Positions 16,461-25,763 of a DNA stretch of 37,519 nucleotides are shown here, piece after piece. The stretch spans positions 1 through 37,519 of the forward strand of contig CALXQP010000027.1 in assembly GCA_944390695.1 (NCBI GenBank). Reading direction: 5' to 3'. The translations under genes and the position numbers were made by a program. The notes under the pieces were generated by a model. That model ran no database searches and was not told the DNA's origin. It saw only the letters and a program-made list of their open reading frames with translations. Origin of the DNA: an uncultured Clostridia bacterium. Lineage in GTDB: Bacteria > Bacillota > Clostridia > TANB77 > CAG-508. How positions within the stretch are numbered: position 1 is the stretch's first letter; each line of letters begins with the position of its first letter.

Positions 16461-16577
16461 GACTATCATCCTTTCTGTTCTAACAGTAGCAAACATATGT
16501 AACTAAAAAGTTCAGACATTTTTCCTCTAAACCATTTAGCCACACGACCAGTTGTAAAGGGACTTTGCCCTATGACA
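16461..16577 (-). promoter_or_regulatory. Conserved leader of cassette 2
   Basis: The leader of about 117 nt has an AGGG/CCCT hairpin near its 5' end, then GTGGCTAAATGGTTTAGAGG, in which CTAAA and TTTAG form an inverted repeat around an SD-like AGAGG. An ATG 5 nt after that AGAGG opens a 17-codon frame whose TGA overlaps the SD of the main gene, which would allow translational coupling. Confidence 0.5.
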
Positions 16578-16583
16578 TAGCTA

Positions 16584-16612
16584 AGTATATCACAACAAAT
16601 GATTGTTGTCAA
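16584..16612 (-). promoter_or_regulatory. Strong promoter of cassette 2
   Basis: On the minus strand TTGACA (16607-16612), a 17-bp spacer and TATACT (16584-16589). It is identical in hexamers and spacing to the promoter of cassette 1, although the spacer sequences differ. Confidence 0.85.
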
Positions 16613-16687
16613 CATAATCTTTTTTTAATATTCTATCTTCTTTTTTTATTTTTATGCTAATAAGCTAGTTCTCATGGATTTAAATAC

Positions 16688-17472
16688 TTATAATAGTTCA
16701 CTTACTTTTTTTGATAATAATCTCTTATTTATCAAAAATGTATTCATACTTTCAATTATAATTAAAGAAAGTGAAGCAAGTATTGAAAATTTTATACTAA
16801 TTTTTTGAGGAATTTTCAATAAATAATATAATTCTTTTCTTAATTTATTTAAAGTTATTCCGACAGAATCTTTTTGAATAATATAATTAGATAACATGTT
16901 CAAAAAGATTAATAATATATAAAAAATTACAAAAGCAATTAAAATACTAATTATGCAAACTATAATATTTTCTAATATTGTAATTTTATGAATGTCTTTA
17001 TTTGTATATCCTTCTGCTTTTAAAATCCCAAATTCTGATGTTGATAAATATGATTTATTAATTTATCATTATTTTGTATTTTTCTTCCATAAATTACTTC
17101 TGGACAAGTTTTATCATTAATTGGTCTTATACTAATATATCCATTAGTATTTTCTGTTTTTAATTTCTCACTATATGTATCAGCATATACTTGTCTTTCA
17201 TACATATCTACTACCATTTCAACATGCTCTATATTTTCTAATTTGCTCAAGATTTCATTATATTGTGTTTCTGTATATTTTATGCCATCTATTGTACGCA
17301 TTTCTATATTTTCTTTTATACTATTAATATATTGTTTAGTAGAATATTGTATCATATTTATTACTAAAAGAATTATCATTGTAATCATAATTGGTATTCC
17401 AATTATTAGATTTCTATTTCTGTTTCTTATAGCTCTATGTAATGCTATTTCTAAAATCTTTTTAAATTTCAT
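16688..17472 (-). pseudogene. Broken FtsX-like ABC permease (second permease)
   Basis: The first 151 codons (17472 to 17020) give TM1 (NLIIGIPIMITMIILLVINM) and an extracytoplasmic region, then hit a TAA. In another frame the same strand continues with SEFGILKAEGYTNKDI and two transmembrane segments to 16688. SEFGILKAEG is the cytoplasmic loop signature that follows TM2 in MacB/FtsX permeases. TM2 and part of the outer domain are missing, so this is an internal deletion with a frameshift rather than a simple one-base error. The start ATG (17470-17472) overlaps the ATPase stop by 11 bp. A functional permease is unlikely. Confidence 0.75.
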
Positions 17473-18142
17473 CTTTATATATCTTTCTTTCTTCAATTTT
17501 TAATATAATATCTGCATAATCTTTTATTCTATCACTATGTGATACAATTATAATGCATTTTCCTTTTTTACTTAAATCTTTTAAAATCTCAAAAATTCTA
17601 ATTTCATTATCTTTGTCCAAATTTCCTGTAGGTTCATCTGCTAAAATTATATCTGGCTCATTTGCTAGTGCTCTAGCTATAGCAACTCTTTGTTGTTCTC
17701 CTCCTGATAACTCTCTTGGAAAATGTTTTTTTCTTTTACTTAAACCAACTAATTCTATTAATTCACTTGTTCTTTGTTTAATCATTTTTTTATTATATTT
17801 TTTATTAATAAATAATGGTTGTTCTATATTTTCTTCTACTGTTAAATATGAATTTAAGTAAAACTCTTGAAAAATAAATCCTATTTTTTCCATTCGTGTT
17901 TTTGCTTTTTCATCCTCTTTTAAAATATCTATTTCTTTTCCATCTATTAATAATTTTCCTACAGTAAAATTATCTAATGTGCCTATTATATTTAAAAATG
18001 TAGATTTTCCCGCACCTGATTCTCCAATTATTGCATATATTTTTCCCGCTTCAAATTTTAGATTTATATCTTCTAATACTATTATTTTTTCTTTATTTTT
18101 TATATATTCTTTATATCCTTTTATTACTTCTATTTTGCTCAT
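17462..18142 (-). CDS. ABC transporter ATPase, MacB/LolD type
   Basis: A 226-residue ATPase with intact Walker A GESGAGKST (40-48), Q-loop FIFQEF, signature LSGGEQQRVAIARAL (about 145-159), Walker B IILADEPTGNLD and switch histidine IVSHSD. The sequence fits the MacB/LolD/BceA-like group, which partners with FtsX-type permeases for export or peptide resistance. Both flanking permease genes are incomplete, so this ATPase may be an orphan in a decaying operon or may serve permeases elsewhere. Its last bases overlap the broken second permease. Confidence 0.85.
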   Translation of the reverse strand: MSKIEVIKGYKEYIKNKEKIIVLEDINLKFEAGKIYAIIGESGAGKSTFLNIIGTLDNFTVGKLLIDGKEIDILKEDEKAKTRMEKIGFIFQEFYLNSYLTVEENIEQPLFINKKYNKKMIKQRTSELIELVGLSKRKKHFPRELSGGEQQRVAIARALANEPDIILADEPTGNLDKDNEIRIFEILKDLSKKGKCIIIVSHSDRIKDYADIILKIEERKIYKDEI

Positions 18143-18160
18143 ATATTACTAATCTCCCTT

Positions 18161-18664
18161 TTAATTTTCATTTATTTTCATAGTGCTTATACTTGCAAAT
18201 ATTGCTATTATTGCTAGCATAATATTAATTATCCAGATATTATTTATGTTTATATTTGATTCTATTTTTATAACATAATTGCAAATAATCCAGAATAATA
18301 TTTTATATAATATATAGCCACATATCATTCCAATAAAAGTTATAATAAGTAATTGTACAAATACTATTATTTTTAATTTTTTCTTATTATATCCATAAGT
18401 TTTTAGCATTTGAAAATCTTTTTCTTGATTTTTAATAATATTTTTGTAATATATTATTAATATTATTATTGATATTATTATAATTAGATATTTTATAATA
18501 TTAGAAATAGTTTTAACTGTATCGTAATTACTATAAAATTTATCTCCTAAATTTGATGTATTAATATAATTTGAAATTCCATGATTGTCTAGATATTTTT
18601 GAATATCTACACAGTTTTTCCAATCATCTATTAAAATGTAATTTTTTACGCCAATCAAAAACAT
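18161..18664 (-). pseudogene. 5'-truncated FtsX-like ABC permease (first permease)
   Basis: The frame encodes only the C-terminal part of a permease. It holds the end of the extracytoplasmic domain (DDWKNCVDIQKYLDNHG), TM2, the cytoplasmic loop EKDFQMLKTYGYNKKKLK, then TM3 and TM4 and a short tail. TM1 and most of the outer domain are missing. The frame is open back to a stop just after the end of the TVP38 gene (about 18728), and no SD precedes the ATG at 18664. The 5' part has therefore been deleted or displaced. It is followed 18 bp later by the ATPase. Confidence 0.65.
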
Positions 18665-18722
18665 GAATTTTGGAGTAAGAATTATACATTGGTAAAATTG
18701 GAATATGATTTTATTATAAATA

Positions 18723-19448
18723 CTATTTTAGTTCATTAAATGCACTTTCTGTAATTTTGTTTTTATCAAAAAATTTGATTATTGCTAAAGCTATAATTGT
18801 AATTACAAAAGTAATTCCATAAATAATTAAACTTACTTTTAAATTTCCTTCTGAAAAATACTGTCCAACTATTGTTGAAGAAATAATTGAAGGAAGTCGG
18901 CAAAAAGTTGAAATTAATATAAAATGAAGCGGCTTAATTGGTAAAAGACCACCAATATATATAAGAATATCTTTAGGAACGCCAGTAATAGCAAAACATA
19001 ATGCCAAAATATATTCTATTATTTTAGGATTTTGGAAAATCTTACTATTTTCAATTTTATCAATTCTTTCTTTACTAAAAGATTGATATATAAACTCTTT
19101 TCCAAATTTTCGTACTAATAGGAATACAATAGTAGTCGAAAAAGCAACAGAAAATAAAATGAATAATGTTCCACCAATAGCTCCATAGCACATTCCAGCT
19201 AAAATTTCCAAAGGTTCCCCAGGCAATACAACCAAAAATATTTGTGCAAATTGTAAGCCTAATAATGTTAAAAATCCAATTACACCTGAACTATTTACTC
19301 TATCTTTAAAAGCTGCTTGTCCTTCTGGAGTAGTTAAATTTTTCATTACAGGATATAAATATGCAATTAATCCAGCTATTAAAGCTATTACTATAATTAA
19401 TAAAATAAGTTTTATTATCTTCATTTTTTTGCTACTTTTATTATTCAT
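18723..19448 (-). CDS. TVP38/TMEM64 family membrane protein
   Basis: A 241-residue protein with a lysine-rich head, TM1 at about residues 11-31 and a VTT (SNARE-associated) domain. The domain is marked by LQFAQIFLVVLPGEPLEILAG and YGAIGGTLF, then FAITGVPKDILIYIGGL and TFCRLPSIISSTIVGQ. The Gly-Glu-Pro, Gly-xx-Pro and Arg-xx-Pro motifs are those of the DedA/VTT superfamily, whose bacterial members are involved in lipid scrambling and envelope stress. AAAGGA lies before the ATG at 19446-19448. An upstream ATG overlapping the kinase stop has no SD. Its place directly behind a two-component system with an ABC transporter suggests an envelope-defence role. Confidence 0.8.
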   Translation of the reverse strand: MNNKSSKKMKIIKLILLIIVIALIAGLIAYLYPVMKNLTTPEGQAAFKDRVNSSGVIGFLTLLGLQFAQIFLVVLPGEPLEILAGMCYGAIGGTLFILFSVAFSTTIVFLLVRKFGKEFIYQSFSKERIDKIENSKIFQNPKIIEYILALCFAITGVPKDILIYIGGLLPIKPLHFILISTFCRLPSIISSTIVGQYFSEGNLKVSLIIYGITFVITIIALAIIKFFDKNKITESAFNELK

Positions 19449-19462
19449 TTTAATTCCTTTCA

Positions 19463-21508
19463 TTAAATTATATCAAACCTAAGTTCAACTTTAAATAAAT
19501 CTCCATCTAATCTTAAATCAAATTTACCATTTTGTAATTCTGTTAAATTTTGTGCTATAGAAATACCTAATCCACTACCTTCTGTATTTCTTGATTTATC
19601 TCCTCTAACAAATCTTTGCATTAATTCATCTGCTGAAATATTCAATTTATCTTTAGAAATATTTTTCATCTCTATATAAACTTGTTTATCAAATTTTCTT
19701 ATATCAATATAAACTCTCGAATTTTCAAGTGCATATTTTGAAATATTACTAAATAAATTTTCAATAACTCTATACATATATCTACTATCTGCCATAATTT
19801 CAACTATATTTTCCTTAGTATCAAAATAAATTTGCAATCCTTTACTTGTAAATTTATCCTCAAACTCTCCTATAGCCTGATTTATAAGTTCCACAATATT
19901 TATTTTTTCCAATTTTAAAGATATATTTCCTGTTGAAACTTTTGAAGCTTCTATTAAATCTTCAGTAAGCTTTTTTAATCTTTGTGATTTACTATCTAAA
20001 ATTCCTATATATTCATTTGCTTTTTCATTTTCAATATTTTCTTGTTTTAATAAATCAACATAATTTATAATTGATGTTAAAGGTGTTTTTATATCATGTG
20101 ATACATTTGTAATAAGTTCTGCTTTAAGTCTTTCACTCTTAGTTCTATCTTGAATTGCATTTTCAAGACCATTTGAAATGTCATTAACATATTTTACTGT
20201 GTTTTGAAAAGTTGTTGAAAATTCAGACTCATTTAATTTATTTTGATTATTACCTTCATACATTTCTTTTAATTTATTTTCTATTTGACTAAATTCTTTC
20301 AATATTTTTATTATCTTATAACCTGCAAATCCAAAAAGTAATAATTCTAGTAAAAACACCATTACAGTATCTCTAAATAGTAATACAATAAATACAGCTA
20401 TAAAAACAAAACTTGAAAAATAAAATATAACTTTAGATGTAGTGCTTGCTGAATAAGTAAGAACCTTTTTAAATTCTTTTATTTTTTTATCAAATTTCTT
20501 TAATAATTTTGCTATTAATATTATTATTTTTCCTATAATAGTCGTCTTCAAAAATGATTTTGCTTTTATTCTTTTTATAATAGTATGTAAACATATTGCT
20601 GAAAGTGTATATACCATTAAAAATGATGTTACTAATAATGAAATTACTGCTTCATAATCTTCTGACAATTCTGATATTGAATTAAGTCCCACAAATGGAA
20701 TACATCCTATTGTAATTGCAACAAATATAATGATTTCTAATGGTATTTTATCAAAATCATTTAAAACAACACCATCTTGTCCTTTTTTATATCCTATTGA
20801 AATTATTAAATATATAATTATTAGCATTATTAATAATGACGAAATTGGAATATTTATATATGAATATTCCTGATTTTTTATTAATATATCTCTTAATTTT
20901 GTCATAGCAAGTTGTTCTGTTTCATTATCAAATTCCTCTAGATAACTACTATATATTTCAAAATCCTCAAGTTTTGTTGTAATGTAATTTATTGAATTAT
21001 CATTATTTTTAGTATAATATGTTATTTCAAATCCATTCAAATATTTTATTCCAGTATCTTGTATTTTTTCAGAAGTTGACTCTATTTCTCCATTGATTAT
21101 ATCAACAGTTTTTGCATTAGGGTTACTTTTAATATATGTTTTAATTGATTCAATCGTTTTTGTGCTTGCAGTTAATTCTACATTTGTTATTGCTTTATTT
21201 TTATACATTACCAGATAATAATCATTTTTAGCATTTACATATCCAACATTATATGGATCTGTATAAAATATTTCTTTTTCTCCATCAATTATACCATTAT
21301 AATTCGTATTTCTAAATATTAATTCATTTGATAAACTTATTAATTTTGATATATAACCCTCTGTAAACATTTCTGAGGCAAAATATTTTTCTTTATTATA
21401 ATATACAGATTTTTCTAGACTCATTCCAACAAATGCAAGTATTAATGTTCCTATTAGTATTGGCAATATTATATAACTTAATGCTTTTAGAATTTTACTT
21501 TGCTTCAT
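19463..21508 (-). CDS. Membrane sensor histidine kinase
   Basis: A 681-residue kinase. TM1 (about 11-28) and a large extracytoplasmic domain (about 30-220) are followed by five more transmembrane segments (about 222-240, 256-274, 288-311, 360-377 and 382-400). A linker coiled coil leads to HisKA with phospho-acceptor His471 (NVSHDIKTPLTSI), and the HATPase domain has N-box ENLFSNISKYA and G-box GSGLGISIAQN. AGGAGG precedes the ATG at 21506-21508. It pairs with the response regulator 68 bp upstream. The multi-TM input region plus the ABC module upstream suggest sensing of membrane-active peptides, possibly through the transporter; the signal is inferred, not shown. Confidence 0.88.
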   Translation of the reverse strand: MKQSKILKALSYIILPILIGTLILAFVGMSLEKSVYYNKEKYFASEMFTEGYISKLISLSNELIFRNTNYNGIIDGEKEIFYTDPYNVGYVNAKNDYYLVMYKNKAITNVELTASTKTIESIKTYIKSNPNAKTVDIINGEIESTSEKIQDTGIKYLNGFEITYYTKNNDNSINYITTKLEDFEIYSSYLEEFDNETEQLAMTKLRDILIKNQEYSYINIPISSLLIMLIIIYLIISIGYKKGQDGVVLNDFDKIPLEIIIFVAITIGCIPFVGLNSISELSEDYEAVISLLVTSFLMVYTLSAICLHTIIKRIKAKSFLKTTIIGKIIILIAKLLKKFDKKIKEFKKVLTYSASTTSKVIFYFSSFVFIAVFIVLLFRDTVMVFLLELLLFGFAGYKIIKILKEFSQIENKLKEMYEGNNQNKLNESEFSTTFQNTVKYVNDISNGLENAIQDRTKSERLKAELITNVSHDIKTPLTSIINYVDLLKQENIENEKANEYIGILDSKSQRLKKLTEDLIEASKVSTGNISLKLEKINIVELINQAIGEFEDKFTSKGLQIYFDTKENIVEIMADSRYMYRVIENLFSNISKYALENSRVYIDIRKFDKQVYIEMKNISKDKLNISADELMQRFVRGDKSRNTEGSGLGISIAQNLTELQNGKFDLRLDGDLFKVELRFDII

Positions 21509-21576
21509 TTTATTCCTCCTCAAAAATACAATTTACTTTTATAATAAAATACTCTTTTTATATAGTAGATTTTTTC

Positions 21577-22272
21577 TTATTGTACTTCTACTTTATAACC
21601 TACTCCCCATATTACTTTCAAATACTTTGGTTCTTTAGGATTTATTTCAATTTTTTCTCTTATGTGTCTTATATGTACTGCAATTACATTTTCTACAGCA
21701 AAACATTCATCATCCCATATATGTGTATATATTTCTTCTATTGAAAATACTTTTCCTTTGTTTTGAGTTAAAAATTTCAAAATATTATATTCTGTTGGAG
21801 TTAATTTTACATCTTTGCCATCTACTGATACTTTTTTTAATTCATCATCAATAATTAATTCTCCATTTTTAATAAGATTATCTCCTTGTTTTTCTTCGAT
21901 TGCACCTAATCTTGTATATCTTCTTATTAATGCATTTACTCTAGCTATTAATTCTATTGGATTAAAAGGCTTTGTTACATAATCATCAGCTCCAATATTT
22001 AAACCATTTATTTTGTCTATATCTTCAGATTTGGCTGATAACATTATAACTGGTATATTTTTGTCTTTTCTAATTTCTTCTAATGTCTCTAATCCATCTT
22101 TTTGTGGCATCATTACATCTAATATTACTAAATGAATTTCATTTTCTCTTATTTGTTGTAAAGCTTGGTTGCCATCATATGCTTTAAAAATCTTATAATT
22201 TTCCTTTCCTAAATATATTTCTATTGCTTTTACTATTTCTTTATCATCATCAACAACTAATATGTTATACAT
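21577..22272 (-). CDS. OmpR/PhoB-family response regulator
   Basis: A 231-residue regulator. The receiver domain (1-115) has acidic residues Asp8-Asp10, phospho-acceptor Asp52 (VILDVMMP), the conserved Ser of MLSAKSE and the Lys of DDYVTKPF. The C-terminal winged helix (about 130-230) has LTPTEYNILKFL and the recognition region NVIAVHIRHIREKI. I prefer the ATG at 22270-22272, since the ATG four codons earlier touches the AAAGGG SD. It is the cognate regulator of the histidine kinase downstream. A direct repeat at the ABC promoter (25748-25763) is a candidate target. Confidence 0.9.
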   Translation of the reverse strand: MYNILVVDDDKEIVKAIEIYLGKENYKIFKAYDGNQALQQIRENEIHLVILDVMMPQKDGLETLEEIRKDKNIPVIMLSAKSEDIDKINGLNIGADDYVTKPFNPIELIARVNALIRRYTRLGAIEEKQGDNLIKNGELIIDDELKKVSVDGKDVKLTPTEYNILKFLTQNKGKVFSIEEIYTHIWDDECFAVENVIAVHIRHIREKIEINPKEPKYLKVIWGVGYKVEVQ

Positions 22273-22386
22273 ATTTTGATTCATCCCTTTCTTTCATGTT
22301 TATATTATAACATGTTTTTATTAATAAAAAATAGAGAATTTATTAATTTTTTCTTTATATTACAAATTTTACTTTTGCTCTCTTAT

Positions 22387-24984
22387 TTATATATTATCTT
22401 TTCTTATTGTTTCAATTATATTTTGCTTATTAATTTTGTTTAAAGAATATCTCATAATAATTCCTACAATTATTGCAATAAATATAATAGAAGTAATTAT
22501 AGCTGTTGTTGGGAAAATAAAAGGTAATCCACTTGTAGCCTCTGCTCCAATTACAACTTTATATATCCAATATGATATACCTAATCCTAGAGCTATACCA
22601 ATAACTAAAGATTTAACGCCATAAAAAATACTCTCTAAATTAATCATTTTATTAAACTCTTTTTTAGTCATACCAATTGATTTCAACATTGCAAATTCTT
22701 TGCTTCTTAAATTCATATTTGTAGTTATAGTATTAAAAATATTTGTAACTCCTATCAAACTAATTACTACAATAAAGCCATAAAGGAAAATTGATATTAA
22801 TAATACCATATTTTTTTGTTCTTCTGCTTGTTCATAATAATTATTAACAAACATTGAAAAATGTTGTTCATTATTTGCTTTGTAACTATCAAAATCTTCT
22901 GAAATTTGGTCACAAGTATTATTTGCATCTTTTGCATTTATTATCATAGTGTTACAATTATAAATGCCTATAGAATCCATTAACTCATCACTTACAATAA
23001 ATGATCCATAAGAAGTATTTGGTGAAATACCCATTGGAGCTTTATCAGCAATTTTTAATATTTTTAAACTTATATTTTTATTAGTATCTTCATCTATATA
23101 AATTTCTCCTGAAATTTCATCATTTTTATTAAAATTAAATGGACTAATTCTTTTTCCATCATAATCATATATAAGTGAATTATCATAATATATAATTCCA
23201 TCTTTATAATCTTCATATTTTCCGCCTATATCTTTTATGTAATTTTTGTATGATTGTTCACCTAAAGATATCAAATTTATTGTTATTTCTTCTTTTTCTC
23301 CTTCTATAGAATTTGCATTATTTTTAAATTCATCTGTCATTTTATCTGTTAAATTTGCATCTATATAACAATTTCTTATAATTGCATATTTTTCTTCATC
23401 ACTTATTATATTTTTTAAATTCATATAATATTGATATATTTTTTCTGAACCCTCTTGAGTCTGATTATCATAATCTGCAGATAAACTAATATTATAATCC
23501 ATTTCTTTATAATATATTCCAGACAAATCAAATGCATAATTCATAAATGTTGTAAGAGATATAAATACTGTTATACTTACAACTAATGATATTACTGTTG
23601 TTCTATATTTCTTTTTATTTCTTTTCAAATTTTTATATGCAATTTCTCCACCTATGCCAAATATTTTTTTAATTATTTTTGGTGATTTAATTTTTTTAGA
23701 TTTTATTTTTATATCTTCATTACTCCTAATTGCATCAATTGGAGATATCTTGCTTGCTTTTCTTGCAGAAAATACACATGATAAAAATATAGTTACAAAT
23801 CCTAATAAAACACTTAAAACAATTGCAAGAAGCGGAATATTAAATGCAAATTCAATTTTTTCTGAAAATGCTATATTTCCAACTAATGCTGTAGTAATTT
23901 GAATTAATACATATGTTGCAAAAATCCCACATAATATTCCAATTGGTATAGAAATAGCACCTAATACCATTCCCTCAAATAACACATTTCTTTTTATTTG
24001 CTTTTTTGTTGCTCCTATACTTGATAGCATTCCATATTGTTTCATTTTTTCTGTAATTGAAATTGCAAAACTATTTCTTATAACAAATATACTTGACACT
24101 ACTATTATTCCTATAACAATTCCAGCCAAAGAATATAACATCATTAATGTATCATCTGATCTTGTAATACCAGACCATCTTAATACTTCTGAATTAGTAT
24201 GATAATTATATTTATTATTAAAATTATTACTCATTTCTTCTGTTAATTTATATGTATCTCTAATATTATTAAATTTTATTGCAATATTTACATTATCTTT
24301 TATTTTATCTAATTTGGTAATAACTGTAAAACCAGGTGTAGAATAATCTTCTATTTCCATATTAGGTCTTTGAATAACACCTACAATTGTAAATTCTCTA
24401 GTTTCTTCAGGTATTAATGTTTCTTCCATATAATAATCTTCTTCACTATCTTTTGGATTATTATATGGATTATATTGTTCTAATTCATACTCACCAGATT
24501 TTCTTTTTCCCAAATTTAAAGTAATTTTTTCACCAACATTATATTTAACTCCTCCATTTTCTTCTATATGTTCAGAAATTACTAATTCATTTGAATTTTC
24601 AGGTAATCTTCCTTCAACTAATTTTAATCCCCAATTATTTAATGCTTTTTCATCAAATTCCATTAAATATAAATATGGTTTATAATCATTTATACTTCCC
24701 TCTAATTTAGAATATCCAACTCCTTGTGTAATAAAATAATTTTCCACATTTCGATTTTGTAATATATATTTTTGATCTTCTTTTTCAACATCATAAAATA
24801 GTGTATGATAATCTCCATCAGATTTTATTGCACGATTTAATAATGTTGTTTGAAAACTCGAAAATACTCCTGCTACTGCACAAATTAAAGCTGTAGAAAG
24901 TATTATTCCTATACATGTTGCAATTGTTCGTTTAATATTTAACTTTAAACTACGCATTGTAAATTTATTTAATATATTTTTCAT
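22387..24984 (-). CDS. ABC transporter permease with two FtsX domains
   Basis: An 865-residue protein. TM1 (TIATCIGIILSTALICAVAG) and an outer domain of about 220 residues are followed by three TMs around the loop KMKQYGMLSSIGATKKQIK (about 310-430). A fifth TM (TTVISLVVSITVFISL) leads to a second outer domain, then three TMs around LRSKEFAMLKSIGMTKKEFN. This duplicated FtsX layout is that of peptide-efflux or lipoprotein-type permeases working with a MacB/LolD ATPase, here the gene just upstream. GGAGGATG precedes the ATG at 24982-24984; the open frame starts five codons earlier with TTG. It probably protects against antimicrobial peptides. Confidence 0.85.
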   Translation of the reverse strand: MKNILNKFTMRSLKLNIKRTIATCIGIILSTALICAVAGVFSSFQTTLLNRAIKSDGDYHTLFYDVEKEDQKYILQNRNVENYFITQGVGYSKLEGSINDYKPYLYLMEFDEKALNNWGLKLVEGRLPENSNELVISEHIEENGGVKYNVGEKITLNLGKRKSGEYELEQYNPYNNPKDSEEDYYMEETLIPEETREFTIVGVIQRPNMEIEDYSTPGFTVITKLDKIKDNVNIAIKFNNIRDTYKLTEEMSNNFNNKYNYHTNSEVLRWSGITRSDDTLMMLYSLAGIVIGIIVVSSIFVIRNSFAISITEKMKQYGMLSSIGATKKQIKRNVLFEGMVLGAISIPIGILCGIFATYVLIQITTALVGNIAFSEKIEFAFNIPLLAIVLSVLLGFVTIFLSCVFSARKASKISPIDAIRSNEDIKIKSKKIKSPKIIKKIFGIGGEIAYKNLKRNKKKYRTTVISLVVSITVFISLTTFMNYAFDLSGIYYKEMDYNISLSADYDNQTQEGSEKIYQYYMNLKNIISDEEKYAIIRNCYIDANLTDKMTDEFKNNANSIEGEKEEITINLISLGEQSYKNYIKDIGGKYEDYKDGIIYYDNSLIYDYDGKRISPFNFNKNDEISGEIYIDEDTNKNISLKILKIADKAPMGISPNTSYGSFIVSDELMDSIGIYNCNTMIINAKDANNTCDQISEDFDSYKANNEQHFSMFVNNYYEQAEEQKNMVLLISIFLYGFIVVISLIGVTNIFNTITTNMNLRSKEFAMLKSIGMTKKEFNKMINLESIFYGVKSLVIGIALGLGISYWIYKVVIGAEATSGLPFIFPTTAIITSIIFIAIIVGIIMRYSLNKINKQNIIETIRKDNI

Positions 24985-25017
24985 CTTTTCATCCTCCAAT
25001 AATAAAACATCAAATTT

Positions 25018-25695
25018 CTAATTTTTCTCATCTTTAATGATTTTGCCATCATCAATAGTAATAACTCTATCTGCTTCTAATGCTATTTTTTCATCATGTG
25101 TAATTACTATTACAGTTTGATTATATTTTTTATTAGAAAGTCTTAATAATGATATAATTTCTTCTGATGCTTTACTATCAAGATTACCTGTAGGCTCATC
25201 TGCAAGCATAATTGATGGACTATTAATTATAGCTCTACCAATAGACACTCTTTGCTGTTGACCTCCTGATAATTCATTTGGAAGATGTTTTCTCCTATTT
25301 TCTAGTTTTAATGTTTTCAATAATTCTTCTAATTTTTCAGAATCAACTTCATTTCCGTCTAAATTACATGGTAATGTGATATTTTCTTCTACATTTAATA
25401 TTGGTATTAAATTATAAAATTGATATATTAATCCTACTTGCCTTCTTCTAAATATTGCTAAATTTTCATCATTTAATGAATATATGTCTTTACTATCTAT
25501 ATATACTTTGCCACTTGTTGGCCTATCTACTCCTCCAAGTAAATGCAATAATGTAGATTTACCACTTCCTGATGCACCAACTATTGCAACAAATTCTCCT
25601 TTTTCTACTGAAAATGAAACATTATCTACTGCTTTGACTTCATTCTCTCCTTTCCCATAAATCTTACTTAAATTTTCTACTTTCAAGATTTCCAT
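25018..25695 (-). CDS. ABC transporter ATPase of the peptide-resistance module
   Basis: A 225-residue ATPase with Walker A GASGSGKST (about 39-47), Q-loop LIYQFYNL, signature LSGGQQQRVSIGRAI, Walker B IMLADEPTGNLDSKAS and ITHDE switch. It belongs to the MacB/LolD/BceA group. It starts the apparent operon ATPase, permease, response regulator, kinase, TVP38 protein, with short gaps between ATPase and permease (33 bp). AAAGGATGAATATT precedes the ATG. The promoter region carries a GTGAC direct repeat likely bound by the module's regulator. Confidence 0.9.
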   Translation of the reverse strand: MEILKVENLSKIYGKGENEVKAVDNVSFSVEKGEFVAIVGASGSGKSTLLHLLGGVDRPTSGKVYIDSKDIYSLNDENLAIFRRRQVGLIYQFYNLIPILNVEENITLPCNLDGNEVDSEKLEELLKTLKLENRRKHLPNELSGGQQQRVSIGRAIINSPSIMLADEPTGNLDSKASEEIISLLRLSNKKYNQTVIVITHDEKIALEADRVITIDDGKIIKDEKN

Positions 25696-25726
25696 TAATA
25701 TTCATCCTTTCTTAATCACATATTTG

Positions 25727-25763
25727 ATTATATAATACTTTTCAAATGTGACTATAAAGTGAC
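25727..25763 (-). promoter_or_regulatory. Promoter and candidate regulator operator of the ABC module
   Basis: A TATAAT -10 (25727-25732, minus strand) lacks a good -35. In its place lies a direct repeat: GTGAC on the plus strand at 25748-25752 and 25759-25763, with starts 11 bp apart. One helical turn between half-sites overlapping the -35 is the usual arrangement for activation by an OmpR-family regulator. Binding of the regulator encoded at 21577-22272 is inferred. Confidence 0.5.

Noticed and set aside
16530-16577. tRNA-like sequence in the cassette 2 leader (GGCTAAATGGTTTAGAGGA resembles a D-arm)
   Set aside because: No acceptor stem, anticodon arm or T-arm can be found around it. The similarity is limited to a few bases, and the block is conserved as part of an mRNA leader.
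16688-16903. A separate 71-residue protein gene
   Set aside because: The frame continues upstream with an FtsX-permease loop and membrane segment, so it is the 3' end of the broken permease, not an independent gene.
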